Shown piece after piece: positions 1 through 11,890 of a stretch of 64,000 nucleotides of DNA; within the stretch, counting starts at the first letter, position 1; each line of letters opens with the position of its first letter. Position numbers and translations under genes: made by a program. The stretch covers positions 926,479 to 990,478 of the forward strand of contig JACVTC010000069.1 in assembly GCA_016946835.1 (NCBI GenBank). Direction: 5' to 3'. This DNA is from Neocallimastix lanati (nom. inval.) (lineage: Eukaryota > Neocallimastigomycota > Neocallimastigomycetes > Neocallimastigales > Neocallimastigaceae). The notes under the pieces are model-generated. The model worked only from the letters and a program-made list of their open reading frames with translations. It was not told where the DNA came from and searched no databases.

Positions 1-1870
1 TTATTCAAAATATAACTCCAGAAATGATAGATTCAATGGAAACGGATTTAACAATAGCTTATAATTATCACTACGAACATTTTGATAACAATAATAACGA
101 CAATGATGATAACGTACTTAAACAATATAGAATGGATTATAAAAAAGATTCTCAATCAAAATTAAATAGAGAAAAGTTCATACATACGCTTAATTTGATT
201 AATCAAATTGAAGGCAATCCTATAAGTGGTTTAGGAACAATATATAATGGAAATACTATCTCATCTGAAATTAATCCAAATATTATAGTATCTTGCTCGG
301 TCTATATAAAGGATGCTATTGATAAATTAGTTGAAAAAATTCAATCTTTAGATAATTCTTACAATAATGAATTAATAGACATTTATAATAACTTAAGTGA
401 ATTATATTCTATTAATGATATGAAATATGGTCTTAATCAGAAAACTAGTATTAACAGTGAATTAGTTCATAAATTATATAATGCTGTTTCAGAAAAACTA
501 GCTATTGATAATTCTTTAGATGAAAATATTAAACCTTCCGATAATTCCTTGAAAGTACCAGGATTAGAACGTGTAGAAAATGCAAATTTAATAAATACAA
601 TTAAAGATAATTCTGTTTCAAATGAAGATAAAATGTATATACTTAAAGGTATGGAACATCAAATAAATAATTCTCCTAGTAAATACTAGATTATCAGTTA
701 TACAAAATTATAGATAACATCAACACACATATTAATAACCAAATAGAACAACTGACAAAATTTACATCTCATATCGGTCATATATTAGAAACTTCAAACA
801 TTGTTTCTTTAGCAGCAGCTTATAACTATCAAGTAACAACAGCTATTTACAACAATAAAATATATAGTAATGATGTGAATAATAATTCTCCAGTTAATAC
901 TCTTGAATTTGATAATGAATTTAATGATCGTGATAATTTTGTTATAAATATAAAACTTAATGAAGCTATTATTAATACAGCTAATAATAATCCATCTATT
1001 TATAATCCTGATGTACAAATAAACTCTGGAAATAAATTTACTTGGGGAGGTAGCACCGTTTATGAAGCTTCCAATACCGTTTTGTCTAAATTCAATAAAG
1101 ACGGCACTTCATTTACAAGTAAAGCAGAATTTGTTTCACAATTGATAAACAATGCAGATGGTTCTACTTATAGAATACTCCAACAATCTTATAGTTTAAA
1201 ATATAATTATGTTAATTATCAATCTCCAACTAGTAGAGACCAAAACCATATTAATGAACTTGAACACAATTACAATAAATTAAGATTTAAGCATGTTCAA
1301 AAGAATATACAATCTATTGATACATATCATAATTCTCAATTCTTTTCTGCTTAATCTGTTGTTGCCTCATATAATCCAAATATAACTCCTTTAGCAACAG
1401 AAGATGATAATAAAAATATTGTCAATGTTCGTACTATGTACAAAGGAGTTTCGAATTACAAAAAAAAGTTTACAGCAATGAATGAATTTGAAACTAATTT
1501 AAAAAATAGCAACCAGTTAACTGATGACATTAAATACAAAATAGATGATGCAACAAATAAATTTTCTACTGATATTCAGGTAACTTCATATAAACTTGCC
1601 AAAATGGCAGGACGTGAAAACCAAAGTACTTTCAGTACATTTACTAATGAATATAGTTCTGTAGCTAATTATGTTTCAGGATATTTGAAAAACAATGTTC
1701 AGTATTCAAATAATGAACGAAATGTACCTCAAATTAAATATAACTAAAATGCGTTAAATGTGGTTCATAATCATAATCTTAACAATCATAATATTAATAA
1801 AAATACTAAAGAACTTAGAATTTCATCCACTAAAGCTAATAAACAAACTAGAACCAATAGAACTCATTAA
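1..1870 (+). pseudogene. C-terminal part of a large helical secreted-family protein, decayed
   Basis: The reading is open from the first base, so the 5' part lies outside the window. One protein is spread over two frames: the first frame is open to a TAG at 687-689, and a second frame is readable from about 689, crosses an in-frame TAA at 1352-1354 and another at 1745-1747, and ends at TAA 1868-1870. There is therefore one frame change near 660-690 and two internal stops. The protein is a paralogue of the giant protein on 56702-62451 (minus): NSVSNEDKMYILKGME here matches DSVSDEVKEGIIKGFE there, and DAIDKLVEKIQSL matches EAIEKLSGELKNL. It is mostly helical-looking, Asn/Lys-rich, with no membrane segment in this part. 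It is convergent with the 2161-3613 gene. Function is unknown; kinship to the giant protein is fairly sure. Confidence 0.62.
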
Positions 1871-2160
1871 TAATATTACATGAGAAATTAAAGAGGAGTT
1901 TTAAAAAAAAAAATAGTTATATTTAGAATAATAATTATAATTAAAAAAAAAATTATTTAAAAAATAATAATATTTAAAAAATAATAATATTTAAAAAAAT
2001 TATATTTATAAATATTACATTTAAAGAAAATAATAATTGTATTTTAATATCATTATTTTGATTACTTAAAATAATCATTATAATTATATATTTTATAATT
2101 ATTAAAATAAAATAATACAATCGAAAGTTAAATATAATTAATATTAAAGTATTTATATAA

Positions 2161-3613
2161 TTAATAATCTCTTTTACTCTTTTTAGTTTCTATAATTCTA
2201 CATTTTAAAACACCATTATTATTATGATTATTATTACTACTTTGACCATTGCTATTATTATTAATTTCAATATCATCTACCAGTGTTATCACTTTATTTA
2301 ATTCATGTGTGTGACCTCTTCCAGTAGTTATTCCATAAAAAACATTGTTTGAACCTAGTGGATATAATTTAATTATAGCTAACATTTTAGAAAGATTCAA
2401 TACTCTATTTATTTGGCTATATGAAGATTTATTATTTTTAGTAAATCCTTTTATTAAATTTGTAACGTCATTATAATAATTATTTTTATCAGAAGGAATT
2501 TCTCTATGTAAATTATTTCTATCTATTTTATATCCTTTATTTATATTATATATTCTGTCATCAACGATAGTATTTCTAGAATAAACTCCAGCATCATTAC
2601 TTTCACGACCATTAACTAATATTCCACTTTTAGGTATTATATCTATTCCTGCATCTTCAATATATTTATTTGTATATGTTTTTACCATAATTATTATTTA
2701 TTTTTTTTATATCGTCGTATGATAAATAATTACGTTTATATTTATTATCTAGGTCATACTTTTTTTGTTTGCGTATTATAATTAAATACAAATTGATGAG
2801 CTATTTTTTTTACCCTGATTATCAGCTGTATAAAAATGATATCGTATGTCATTATTTTGATCTTTACTTTTTTAACTATAGCATAATTAATATTAGATTC
2901 ATAATAAATTTTTCCACCATTCGCTTTATGATTAACAAAGTAATTTTTACATGAGTCTTTATTATTAATACATTCTTTTACAATTTCATGTAGCACGTCA
3001 AAAGAAATATTTGTTGTTTGTTTATTATTTAAATATTTAATACCATTAAATGTTTTTTCATCATAATTATCATTTTCTCTTATATAAGAAGCAATCACAT
3101 AAAATTCGTCATTATCTGGAAATAATATTTCTATATCAATTGTTGGATCAAATATATTTATTGGTTGTATTGACCTATCATTAGAATAAATAGTTAATCT
3201 TCCAAATAAATCATAATCTTTTATTTTATTATTAGGATTATTATTATTAGGAAAGTATTTTTTGTATGTTCTAACTGCGGATGAATATAAATTAGTCTTA
3301 AAATAATCATTAACTTGTTGATCATGAAATTTTCTTTGAGTATTACAATTTCCATTACGTCTACAATTTCTATCATATATTCTACGTAATTCAGGAATTA
3401 TATCTACTATTGTTTCAAAATTTCTATTATTATTTTTATACCATTATAAACACTAATATAATGACCTTTTTGATCTTTTGCAATGATTCCAAAACTATCT
3501 GCTGCTGTTAAAACTAATAGAGAAATTTCTTCATTACCATAATTATTAAGATCACAATTCCCTCGAAATATAGTACATAATAATAAAAATATTATAATTA
3601 ATAACATCTTCAA
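2161..3613 (-). pseudogene. secreted EEISLL-family protein, frameshifted copy
   Basis: Three open pieces form one gene. Piece 3613-3407 starts MKMLLIIIFLLLCTIF, a clear signal peptide, followed by DLNNYGNEEISLL. Piece 3098-2754 carries MIASYIREND and a CxxxxxxCxNYF motif. Piece 2688-2161 carries GIDIIPKSGILVNGR, a GHTHEL motif and a CRIIETKKSKR tail. The same blocks occur in the same order in the copies at 13622-14671 and 56702-62451, which fixes this as one gene with at least two frame changes (near 3400 and near 2700-2760). It ends about where the 14.6 kb copy is cut, without the long helical extension seen at 56.7 kb. The signal peptide and the conserved cysteines suggest an exported protein; no known family is recognised. 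It lies 92 bp downstream of the partner gene 3706-5127 on the same strand. Confidence 0.66.
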
Positions 3614-3705
3614 ATTATATAAAATTTATATAAAATTTTTTGTGTTATTTTTTTAAAAATAATAACAAGTATGCATTAACTCTTATAGTACTCATATATT
3701 GAAAA

Positions 3706-5127
3706 TTACCAATAAAAAAAATAATTGTTAAACAATTTATGTGGAGTATTCATTAGTAGTTTAAATATTTTACGAATGTAATAGGGTTTCGTATATTTAC
3801 AATAAGAATCCCTAAATTCAATTTTATTATCAATATAACAAATGCCATGCCAATATTGATCATAATAAATCAATACATAAATTAAAAATTTACTATAATT
3901 ATTATGTATTATTGAAGCTAAATAACATAATTTTATTATCAAACAATCAGTATAATTATTGATATCTATATTTAAATTTAATATATGATTAGGATCTTTT
4001 AATATTCTATCAATTTTTTTGTAACTATTTAAAAATTTCTTAAAAAAATTAAAATTTATATCACCAGGAATCAATACATATGAATTTATATAGCTTAATT
4101 TTCCATTATATTGAGGATCAATTATATTTACTAATTTACTTTGAATATCGTAAATATATTCAGTCTTTCTAGTACTAATTTTATCAGTATTAATTGTATT
4201 TTTAACAATTATTTCGAAATTTTTATCAACTTTATAAAAATCAATATTATATTTATTAGAAAAACAATTTTGAAACGTTTCATTTAAATAATCAAAATTC
4301 TTTAAGCAAGAATCAGCAAAAGTTATATTAATAAATTCTTCAGCATATTTATCTTCACATTTTAAATATAAGTTATTTTTTGCACAAAGTTTATCTGAAT
4401 AATACTTTAATATTTCAAAACAATGATTCATTGGTACTCTATAGCCACGAATATCTTTAATTTTTAAATTATATTGTTTAATTTTATCCAAACAATAATT
4501 CAATATATTAATATCTTTACCATATACATCAAGTATCTCTATTAATATATCTTCAATTTTATCCTCATTTACTTTTATTAAATCTTCTAATAAATGTTTA
4601 TGTGTATTTGAATAAAAATATTTAAATATCTCAAAAGTCATATCCGGTACTACAGCTCTATCATATGTATCAGAAAAAAATAAAATAAATACCTTTGTGT
4701 ATATATATGAATAATTATACAAATACAATAAATAAAATTCTGTTTCACTTTTGTTTACAACTTTTTCTAAAAACTCTTTATCTTTCTCATATAATAATTT
4801 ATCGATAAAATATTTATTAATAATAATTAAAGAAGAATATTTACCCAAAAAACAATTTAAATGACAATATTTACCATAAATATAATCCTCTTCCATAAAA
4901 AAATATTTTAATCTATTATATTGTTTATTATTATTTACTAAAAAAAATTGGTTATTTATTATACTTATATCAACAACATACTCATGATCCTTTATTTTAT
5001 CATATTTAAATAATGGCTCTTTCAAAAATATGCCTTGTTCGGCGATTCATAATAGTCTTTCGGGATCGCATTCACCATTTAATTCATTATAAAAATATTT
5101 AGTATTTTCTTCATAAGTTTTTGACAT
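3706..5127 (-). pseudogene. partner protein of the two-gene locus, one in-frame stop
   Basis: The full frame runs from ATG at 5125-5127 to the stop at 3706, 474 codons, against 473 in the intact paralogue at 14893-16311. The start reads MSKTYEENTKYFYNEL, and an in-frame TGA at 5047-5049 falls where the paralogue has a Phe codon in the signature RLLFIAEQGI. The downstream 439 codons are open and begin with MKEPLFKYDKIK. No signal peptide or membrane segment is visible. The C-terminal signature LKDPNHILN, then IHNNYSKF, then LMNTPHKLFN, is shared by all copies. The protein is probably intracellular, of unknown function; the helical, Tyr/Asn/Ile-rich make-up could be a divergent ankyrin-like solenoid, but no canonical ankyrin motif is seen. 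The 230 bp upstream are conserved with the second copy. Confidence 0.7.
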
Positions 5128-5129
5128 TT

Positions 5130-5350
5130 TTATAAACTTTTCTATAATAATTGTATTTTAATATTTATTTATATGAATAAAATCACTTTATAAATAAATA
5201 AATAAAGTTTTGATATTATTTAACGTTCTAATAAAGAGTTTAAATTTAATATTTCTTTTATTAAAGATTCATAAGTTATATTTATAAAAATATATTATTT
5301 CGAAAACAGTATTTTTAAATAACATGTAATGTATAAATTATATAACATTT
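5130..5350 (-). promoter_or_regulatory. conserved upstream block of partner gene, copy 1
   Basis: The stretch directly upstream of the partner gene matches 16314-16545, upstream of the second copy, nearly word for word. Shared landmarks are TAAATAAATAAATAAAGTT, GTTCTAATAAAGAGTT, TTTCGAAAACA and ATGTAATGTATAAATTA, in the same order and spacing. The duplication therefore included the promoter and 5' leader. No promoter element can be named. Confidence 0.45.
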
Positions 5351-5639
5351 TTTTATAGCCGCAATTATTGTGAACTTTAATTACAATATTAAAATATTTT
5401 ATATCTAATATAAAATTACATAGATTATTATTATATTTTATTTTTAATTAAAATTGGGGAGAGGTTCAAAACGCCAATTTTTTTCACGTGATATATCAAA
5501 TTTTGAGGCTTTTTAAATTAATAGTTATATGATACTATTTTGTTGTATTATTAATTTGTAATTTTTTTCTTAAAATTTATTAAGTGAATAATTAAATAAA
5601 TTATAATGGTTAGATAAAAATAAATATTTTTTTACAAAA

Positions 5640-6540
5640 AAAAAAAATAAAATAAAATATTCAAACAATTAAAAGGTTTAATATTCAAACAATTAAAAGG
5701 TTTATTTTAAAAAAAAAATATTAATAAAATACTTTAACAATTATATAGATTTATTTATTTAAAAAAATATTAATAAAATACTTTAACAATTATATAGATT
5801 TATTTATTTAAAAAAATATTAATAAAATACTTTAACAATTATATAGATTTATTTATTTAAAAAAATATTAATAAAATACTTTAACAATTATATAGATTTA
5901 TTTATTTAAAAAAATATTAATAAAATACTTTAACAATTATATAGATTTATTTATTTAAAAAAAAATATTAATAAAATACTTTAACAATTATATAGATTTA
6001 TTTATTTAAAAAAAAATATTAATAAAATACTTTAACAATTATATAGATTTATTTATTTAAAAAATATTAATAAAATATTTAAACAACTATTAATAAAATA
6101 CTTTAGCAATTATATAGATTTATTTATTTAAAAAAAATATTAATAAAATACTTTAACAATTATATAGATTTATTTATTTAAAAAAAAATATTAATACAAT
6201 ACTTTAACAATTATATAGATTTATTTATTTAAAAAATATTAATAAAATATTTAAACAACTATTAATAAAATACTTTAGCAATTATATAGATTTATTTATT
6301 TAAAAAAATACTAATAAAATACTTTAACAATTATATAGATTTATTTATTTAAAAAATATTAATAAAATATTTAAACAACTATTAATAAAATACTTTAGCA
6401 ATTATATAGATTTATTTATTTAAAAAAAATATTAATAAAATACTTTAACAATTATATAGATTTATTTATTTAAAAAAAAAATTAATAAAATATTTAAACA
6501 ATTATTAATAAAATTAATTATAAACATTAATAATAAAATA
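5640..6540. repeat. ~50-bp minisatellite, about 14 units
   Basis: The unit begins ATTAATAAAATACTTTAACA and ends in TTTATTTATTT plus a run of A. Unit starts at 5720, 5769, 5818, 5867, 5916, 5967 and 6018 give a period of 49-51 bp, the variation lying in the A run. From about 6060 a longer variant, with an extra piece reading ATTTAAACAACTATTAATAA, alternates with the simple unit, a higher-order pattern. No coding content; 5350-5640 before it is plain A+T-rich sequence apart from a short GC-richer stretch near 5455-5515. Confidence 0.9.
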
Positions 6541-6846
6541 TAAAAATATAAAAATATATTATTGATATTAATAATAAAGTATAAAAATATAGGATTATTT
6601 ATTTTAAAAAAAATATTAATAAAATATTTAAACAATTATTAATAAAATAAATTATAATAATAAAATTATAGAATATTTATTTAAACTACATAAATTTTAT
6701 CAAGTATATAAACATTTTAACTTTTTAATAATTATAAAATTTTAATTAATAAATTTAATTATAAGTTTTTGTATGAAAGAATTTTAATGATTTTTTCTTT
6801 TGGAAATTCCTCTGTCATTTCATAATTATTTATTATTAAATAATAT

Positions 6847-8244
6847 TTATAAAATATTATTTAAATTAGTTAAACATTCAAACCACAATTTAGTAAGATC
6901 ACTTCTATCATATTTAATATTAATTAACTTGGCTTCTTTATTTTTGAATTTTTCAATTAAGATATTAATTTCATCAGTTTTTGTTTTTATTTTTTTTTTC
7001 ATTCTCCAAATTCCTTTTATTTTCATTTGGTAATCATAATATGATAAATGTTCCTGTTCTTTTAATTTATTTATTAATTCATAAAAATTTGGTTTCATTG
7101 GAAATAGTTTATTTAAAGAATTATTGAGTGATTCTGAAGCATTATTGGTTATATGTTCAATATTATTATAATAATTCCAACTTTTCATATCGTAACCAAT
7201 TAAATATGTTTCATAAAAATATTCTAAAAATTTTAAAAATTGACAAGAATTTTTTTCAATGGATTTAGTTTTAATTAATGAAAAAATATCCATTATGTAT
7301 TCAGGGTTGATAAATGGTAAGTTTGAAATTCCTTTGTAATAATTAAATATTTTTTCATCATCGTTCACTTCATTACGGCACAATTCATTTTTTTTAATTT
7401 CTAATAAATTTTTATAATGCCAAATACAGTATTTAATATTTATATTAGGAAATATTTTTTTAACTGCTTTGGATATGCCTTTTTCAAAATCGCAATGTAC
7501 ATTTTTTGGTTCAGTTATAATATTATTATTAGAATTTTGTTTTAATTTATTGAATAACATTTTATATGTTTTTTGCTTTTTATTTCTTAATATTGCATAA
7601 GAAGTAGTATAAAAACTATTCAATTCTTTAACGTAAGTTCTAGTAATAAACACTTGTTGACTAAATTTAGGTGCGATATAAAAAGTACCATCCACAAATA
7701 TATCATTATTATATTTCTTAAATAATTTTGCTTGAAAAAGGGATTGAAAAATTACTAAATCAGAATTTTTGAATATCATAAAATCTTCATTTCATTCAGT
7801 TTTATAATATTCAGATTCATTAGGAATTTCATTAAAAGTTGTTACATTGGATGGTAGTTTTTTATTAATACTTCTTAATATTAGAGTTTTAACTGAAATA
7901 TATTCTGGACACGGATATATAAATCCCATTTCTTTAGAAATTTCATTATATAGTCTTTTTCGTTTTATATCAAAAGGATTTGAATGTTTGTTAATTTCAT
8001 CTTTAATTTTATGTTTCATTACAGATAGGGATACACTATATTCGTTTCCAGGATGATTATGTAAACTCTCATATTTTAAGATTTCTTTCTCATTATTTAA
8101 AATAATAAAAGATTTACATTTATTATTTTTTTTATATTCGGTACATTTATAAACTCTTGAATTATCTTTCCTTGAATGTGAAAAATTAAATTTATATTGT
8201 TTATTAATAATGATTTGTTCTTCTCCTTTATTAGACTCACATAT
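6847..8244 (-). pseudogene. MULE transposase with FLYWCH-type N-terminus, one nonsense codon
   Basis: The frame is open from 8244 to the stop at 6847, except for one in-frame TGA at 7792-7794. No ATG precedes 8019 in this frame (a TAA sits at 8245-8247), so the start codon or first exon is lost. The N-terminal part has a FLYWCH-like zinc finger (VYKCTEY, KCKSF, HNHPG). The C-terminal part is a Mutator-like DDE domain: VDGTFYIAP holds the first Asp, HCDFEKGISKAVKKIF the second, then CIWHYKN and the NNASESLNN motif with the Glu. Such proteins cut and paste DNA transposons. No terminal repeats could be located for this copy. A decayed piece of a related transposase lies at 11036-11350. Confidence 0.85.
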
Positions 8245-8276
8245 TTAAATAGTTGTAAAGATTTAATAAATCTTTA

Positions 8277-8324
8277 ATACATTAAATAGCTTAATTTTTC
8301 GTACAATTAATTTATTTAATGTAT
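8277..8324. other. inverted repeat upstream of the MULE frame
   Basis: Perfect 11-bp arms ATACATTAAAT (8277-8287) and ATTTAATGTAT (8314-8324) are separated by 26 bases. It lies just outside the 5' limit of the transposase frame and could belong to the element's end or be a transcript hairpin. Such arms are not very rare in DNA this A+T-rich. Confidence 0.4.
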
Positions 8325-8679
8325 ATGAATTATTTTTTTAATATAAAATTTATTGAAATAAAATTTAATTATTTTTTTAATTGAAAATATTTTTTAATTA
8401 GTTTAGTTAATTTAGTTTAGTTTTAAATAGTTAAATATTAATTTAGGAATAATCTTAAATAGTTAATATTTATAAAAATAGTTTTTCAATATTAAATATA
8501 TAATTAAAATTATTATAAGTATTAAAATAATAAATAAAATAAAGAGTTTAAAAAATTAATTTTAGTTTTAGTAAATTAATAAATAATAAAAAATTATTAA
8601 TTAAAAAATCTTTTGTTTATAAATAAATAGTTTTATATATATTATTAAATAACATCATATATTAATATTGTAATAAGAA

Positions 8680-8755
8680 AAAATATAAATACATGTAATT
8701 TTTCTTAATTTAATCGATGTATTAGTTATTAACTATTTTACAGTTAATAACATAA
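8680..8755. other. double-hairpin block, copy 1
   Basis: Two nested-neighbour inverted repeats are seen. The first has arms AATACAT (8688-8694) and ATGTATT (8717-8723); the second has GTTATTAACT (8725-8734) and AGTTAATAAC (8742-8751). The same arrangement with the same 29-base arm offset occurs at 21848-21915, downstream of the RNA polymerase gene, and similarity continues weakly for a few hundred bases on either side, including a shared AATCTGTTT about 130 bp further on. Stretch 8755-9290 otherwise shows no gene. Confidence 0.6.
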
Positions 8756-9289
8756 AAGAAGTTTATAATTAATAAAAGAATTTATTAATAAAAGAAATTA
8801 CTTTAATTTTATTTGTTTAAATTGTAGTGTTTTTTTTATTGTTATAATCTGTTTTTTATTGACGGATTCATTACAATAGTTATGTTTTCTTCCATTTATA
8901 AATTTTAATATATAGTTTTTAATTATATCTTTTAAATTATTATATTAATTATCTAAATATTATTTTTTAATATTAATTCTGAACAATTAAATATTCAATT
9001 TTTTTTAAAAGATAAAAAGTATTTTAATTATTTCTTTTTCTTTTAATTTTTTTAAAAAAAAACAGATACATAAAGTATATATGAAAATATTTTAATTTTT
9101 ATTATTTAAAAATAAATTATTTATTTAATGTATATAAAAAAAATTTAATTATTTATTTATTCTAAATTAATATTAATTATTTTTTTTAATATATACTAAT
9201 AAAGAATTTATGAATTAATTAATTATTTTGTTTATATTATAATCTAATTAAATTATTAACTTTTAAGTCTTTTTAAAACAACAAATATA

Positions 9290-9800
9290 TATAGCATTTT
9301 TTAGCATATAAAGTAGAACTGGGCTTTCTACTGGTTGTTATGTGGCGGACTTAATAATCATCTGGTATCTATTCTTTATCTGATTTTCCCGATAGGGTTT
9401 GGAGAAAGGGTAAAGGGGTTATAATGGCACAATTTCAGGTAAGTATTAATTCCGCTCCTACCATTATTGGATTGCCACGTATTTAATTTCTATATTTGAT
9501 CACCCATGGCATCCTAGTGTAGTTGTATAGCCTATACTGTGAGGGTTACGAGTTCAATTTCTATTGGATAACACGGATGTTATTTGGCAAGACATGTCTA
9601 CTGGAGCTACCTCTGCTTAGGAATTTGGAGCGCCGACGTCGTACTGATATAGTATAAGATATATATACCAAAGTATATATGTTCTTTACAAGCCCATATA
9701 TATAATATGGGATAGACATGTGAATTCATATGTGTAAAAAACCTATTTATATATCTCTACAAAACGGTTGCTGTAATATATAAATAGTAATTGAAATGTG
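9290..9800. mobile_element. GC-richer island with tRNA-like segment, possible SINE-type repeat
   Basis: The base composition changes abruptly from its surroundings and no long reading frame exists. Segment 9508-9572 (+) looks like a shortened tRNA: GGCATCC at the 5' end can pair in 5 of 7 positions with GGATAAC at the 3' end, a box-A-like TAGTGTAGTTG lies at 9514-9524, and a T-loop-like TTCAATT at 9553-9559. Stem-loops occur at 9312-9332 (AGTAGAA/TTCTACT) and 9693-9711 (CCCATAT/ATATGGG). A tRNA-derived SINE or the 3' part of a retroelement would explain this. Recognition is by motif only. Confidence 0.4.
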
Positions 9801-10039
9801 AACAACAAATTTTAATTTTTGAAATTTCAATTTACAGCTATAATTTAAGTCTTATAAAAATATTATTTTGTAATTTTTATTATTATTTAATATTTTATTT
9901 ATAAATTATATATAAAATAAAAGGTTTAATTCTATTATTAAGATGTTATAATAACAACTAAAGTTTTAGTTATAATATAAAAAATTAATATTTTAAATAA
10001 TATTAATTTAAATATAAATTTATAAAATAAAATTTTTTA

Positions 10040-10190
10040 ATAATAAAATATAAAAATATTATATTGATATTAATAATAAAATATAAAAATATAATATTAA
10101 TAGAAAAATATAAAAATATAATATCAATAATAAAATATAAAATATAAAAATATAATATAAATATTAATAATAAAATATAAAAAATAAGGT
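10040..10190. repeat. short A+T-rich tandem repeat
   Basis: Imperfect repetition of ATTAATAATAAAATATAAAA units of about 25-35 bp. No coding content. The stretch 9800-10380 holds only this and plain A+T-rich sequence. Confidence 0.5.
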
Positions 10191-10849
10191 TATAAGGAAA
10201 ATAATTATTTATCATTTTCCTTATAACATGATTGTCAAAAAAAAAAAAATTATATAAAAATATTTTATTTTTTATTGACCTTTTTAATTTTTATTTATTT
10301 ATTTATTTACTTATTTATTTATACATTTATTTCTTTTTTACTTAAAATTATATTAAAATTTATGTCGTAATAATATAAATTTTAAAAGCCACAAATAAAT
10401 AGATGGCTTATTAAAATTTCAAAAAAAAAAATTGGCGAAATGGACCACATTCTTAAAATTGTTAAAATATGAATGTGGTGCATTTCAACATAATTTATGT
10501 ATAAATATTTGTACAATGCGTATAAATTATATAATTCGCCACAACTATCAACGTATATTTTTATTTATTGTATTTTAGCATTAAAAAAATAAAATAAAAA
10601 CTAAAAATACAATAAATAAAGAATAAATAAGTTTTCTGTTAAGAATTTTATTTTATTTTTATTTATTTTCAATTATTTAATTAATTTTCATTTTATTATT
10701 ATATTTTATTATTAAATATTTAATATTAAAACCTTTCCATTTTTTTTTATTTAAATAAAATTATAAAATTTTATATTTTATTATTAAATTAATTAAATAA
10801 TAAAATAAAAATTTATTTTAATATTAAATATTTATTATTAATAAAATTT

Positions 10850-10990
10850 AAATATTGATATTAATAAAATATAATGATATTGATATTAATAAAATATAAT
10901 GATATTTATATTTTTAAAATATAATGATATTGATATTTATAAAATATAATGATATTGATATTTATAAAAAATAATGATATTGATATTAAT
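10850..10990. repeat. ~26-bp tandem repeat inside the MULE derivative
   Basis: Five to six copies of a unit reading approximately GATATTGATATTAATAAAAT, differing by T/A exchanges. It lies between the left terminal repeat and the transposase remnant. Confidence 0.6.
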
Positions 10991-11035
10991 ATAATTTAAA
11001 CTATATATATTCTAGTTAATTATTATTTATAAATT

Positions 11036-11177
11036 TAGAGCTTGTTTAATTTTAATAAACATTTATACCATAAATCAATGATATCATTTTTATCACATTT
11101 TTTATCAATTAATTCGGATTCCTTTTTTTTTTGAATTTTTTAATTAAATTATTAATTTCTTCAGCTTTTGTTAATAT

Positions 11178-11229
<52 letters not shown>

Positions 11230-11350
11230 CAAACTCCTTCAATTTTCCTTTTGTAATTATTGTAAGATAAAGATTCTTCTATTTTTAAATGATAAATCAA
11301 TTCATAGAAAGAAGGTTTTATTTCTAATTGATCATCTATTTATTATAAAT
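11036..11350 (-). pseudogene. MULE transposase C-terminal remnant
   Basis: The stretch follows 6885-7100 in wording: a run matching the Asp/Leu-rich tail (forward GATATCATTTTTATCAC against GATCACTTCTATCATA), then AATTTTTTAATTAAATTATTAATTTC, then a position where the related gene codes a short Lys run and this copy carries about 49 T in a row, then CAAACTCCTTCAATTTTCC and ATTCATAGAAAGAAGG. Frames are destroyed. The poly-T tract appears to be an expansion of a lysine-codon run. Confidence 0.65.
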
Positions 11351-11890
11351 ATTTTAAATTAAAAGTTTTATTTTTTAAATTTATTGTTTTAATCTATTTT
11401 TTTTATCTTATTTTTTGTATTCTTTTTTTTTTATTTTTTATTTTACTTTTTTATTTATTTTTTTTTTTTATTTTTAATTTACTTTATTATCTATTTTTTT
11501 TTTACTATAAATGTTAATAAAATTAAATTATAAAAAAAAAAAAAAAAATAAAAATAAAAATTTAACCCTATCCTATTCATTTATTTTTATAAGCCACATT
11601 GTAATACATGAATATATGATTATACATAAATTATGTTGAAATGCAATACTCCCGTTAAAATATATTTATTATGTTTTGATTTATGTTAACCAATAAATAA
11701 TTAATAAATATTATTCATGAGAATTTTTAATATAACAAATTATACTAAAATATAAATTAAACTTAACAGAATTAAATATTATTATACTGTTTCTTAAAAT
11801 TACTAAATATTTTGTATTGATAAAAAAATTAAAAAATAGTTATTATTAATCTAAAACAATAATAAAATTTAAATTTTCAAAAGAACTCAA

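Larger units (their letters stand above)
10479..11645. mobile_element. deleted MULE derivative with 26-bp terminal inverted repeats
   Basis: Positions 10479-10504 and 11620-11645 are perfect inverted copies, both beginning TGCATTTCAACATAATT when read from outside in. Between them lies a decayed transposase C-terminus (11036-11350, minus) and A+T-rich filler. No clear target-site duplication could be fixed at the ends. Just outside the left end is a further hairpin with arms ACCACATTC and GAATGTGGT, so the true end could lie further out. A non-autonomous copy of a Mutator-like element is the simplest reading. Confidence 0.7.

Noticed and set aside
2769-2954. Plus-strand frame within the secreted gene
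   Set aside because: Antisense of a family-supported minus frame, Phe/Tyr/Ile-rich as expected for a shadow.
5640-6540. Regular ~50-bp repeats as a CRISPR array
   Set aside because: Units are directly adjacent with no unique spacers, and the genome is eukaryotic.
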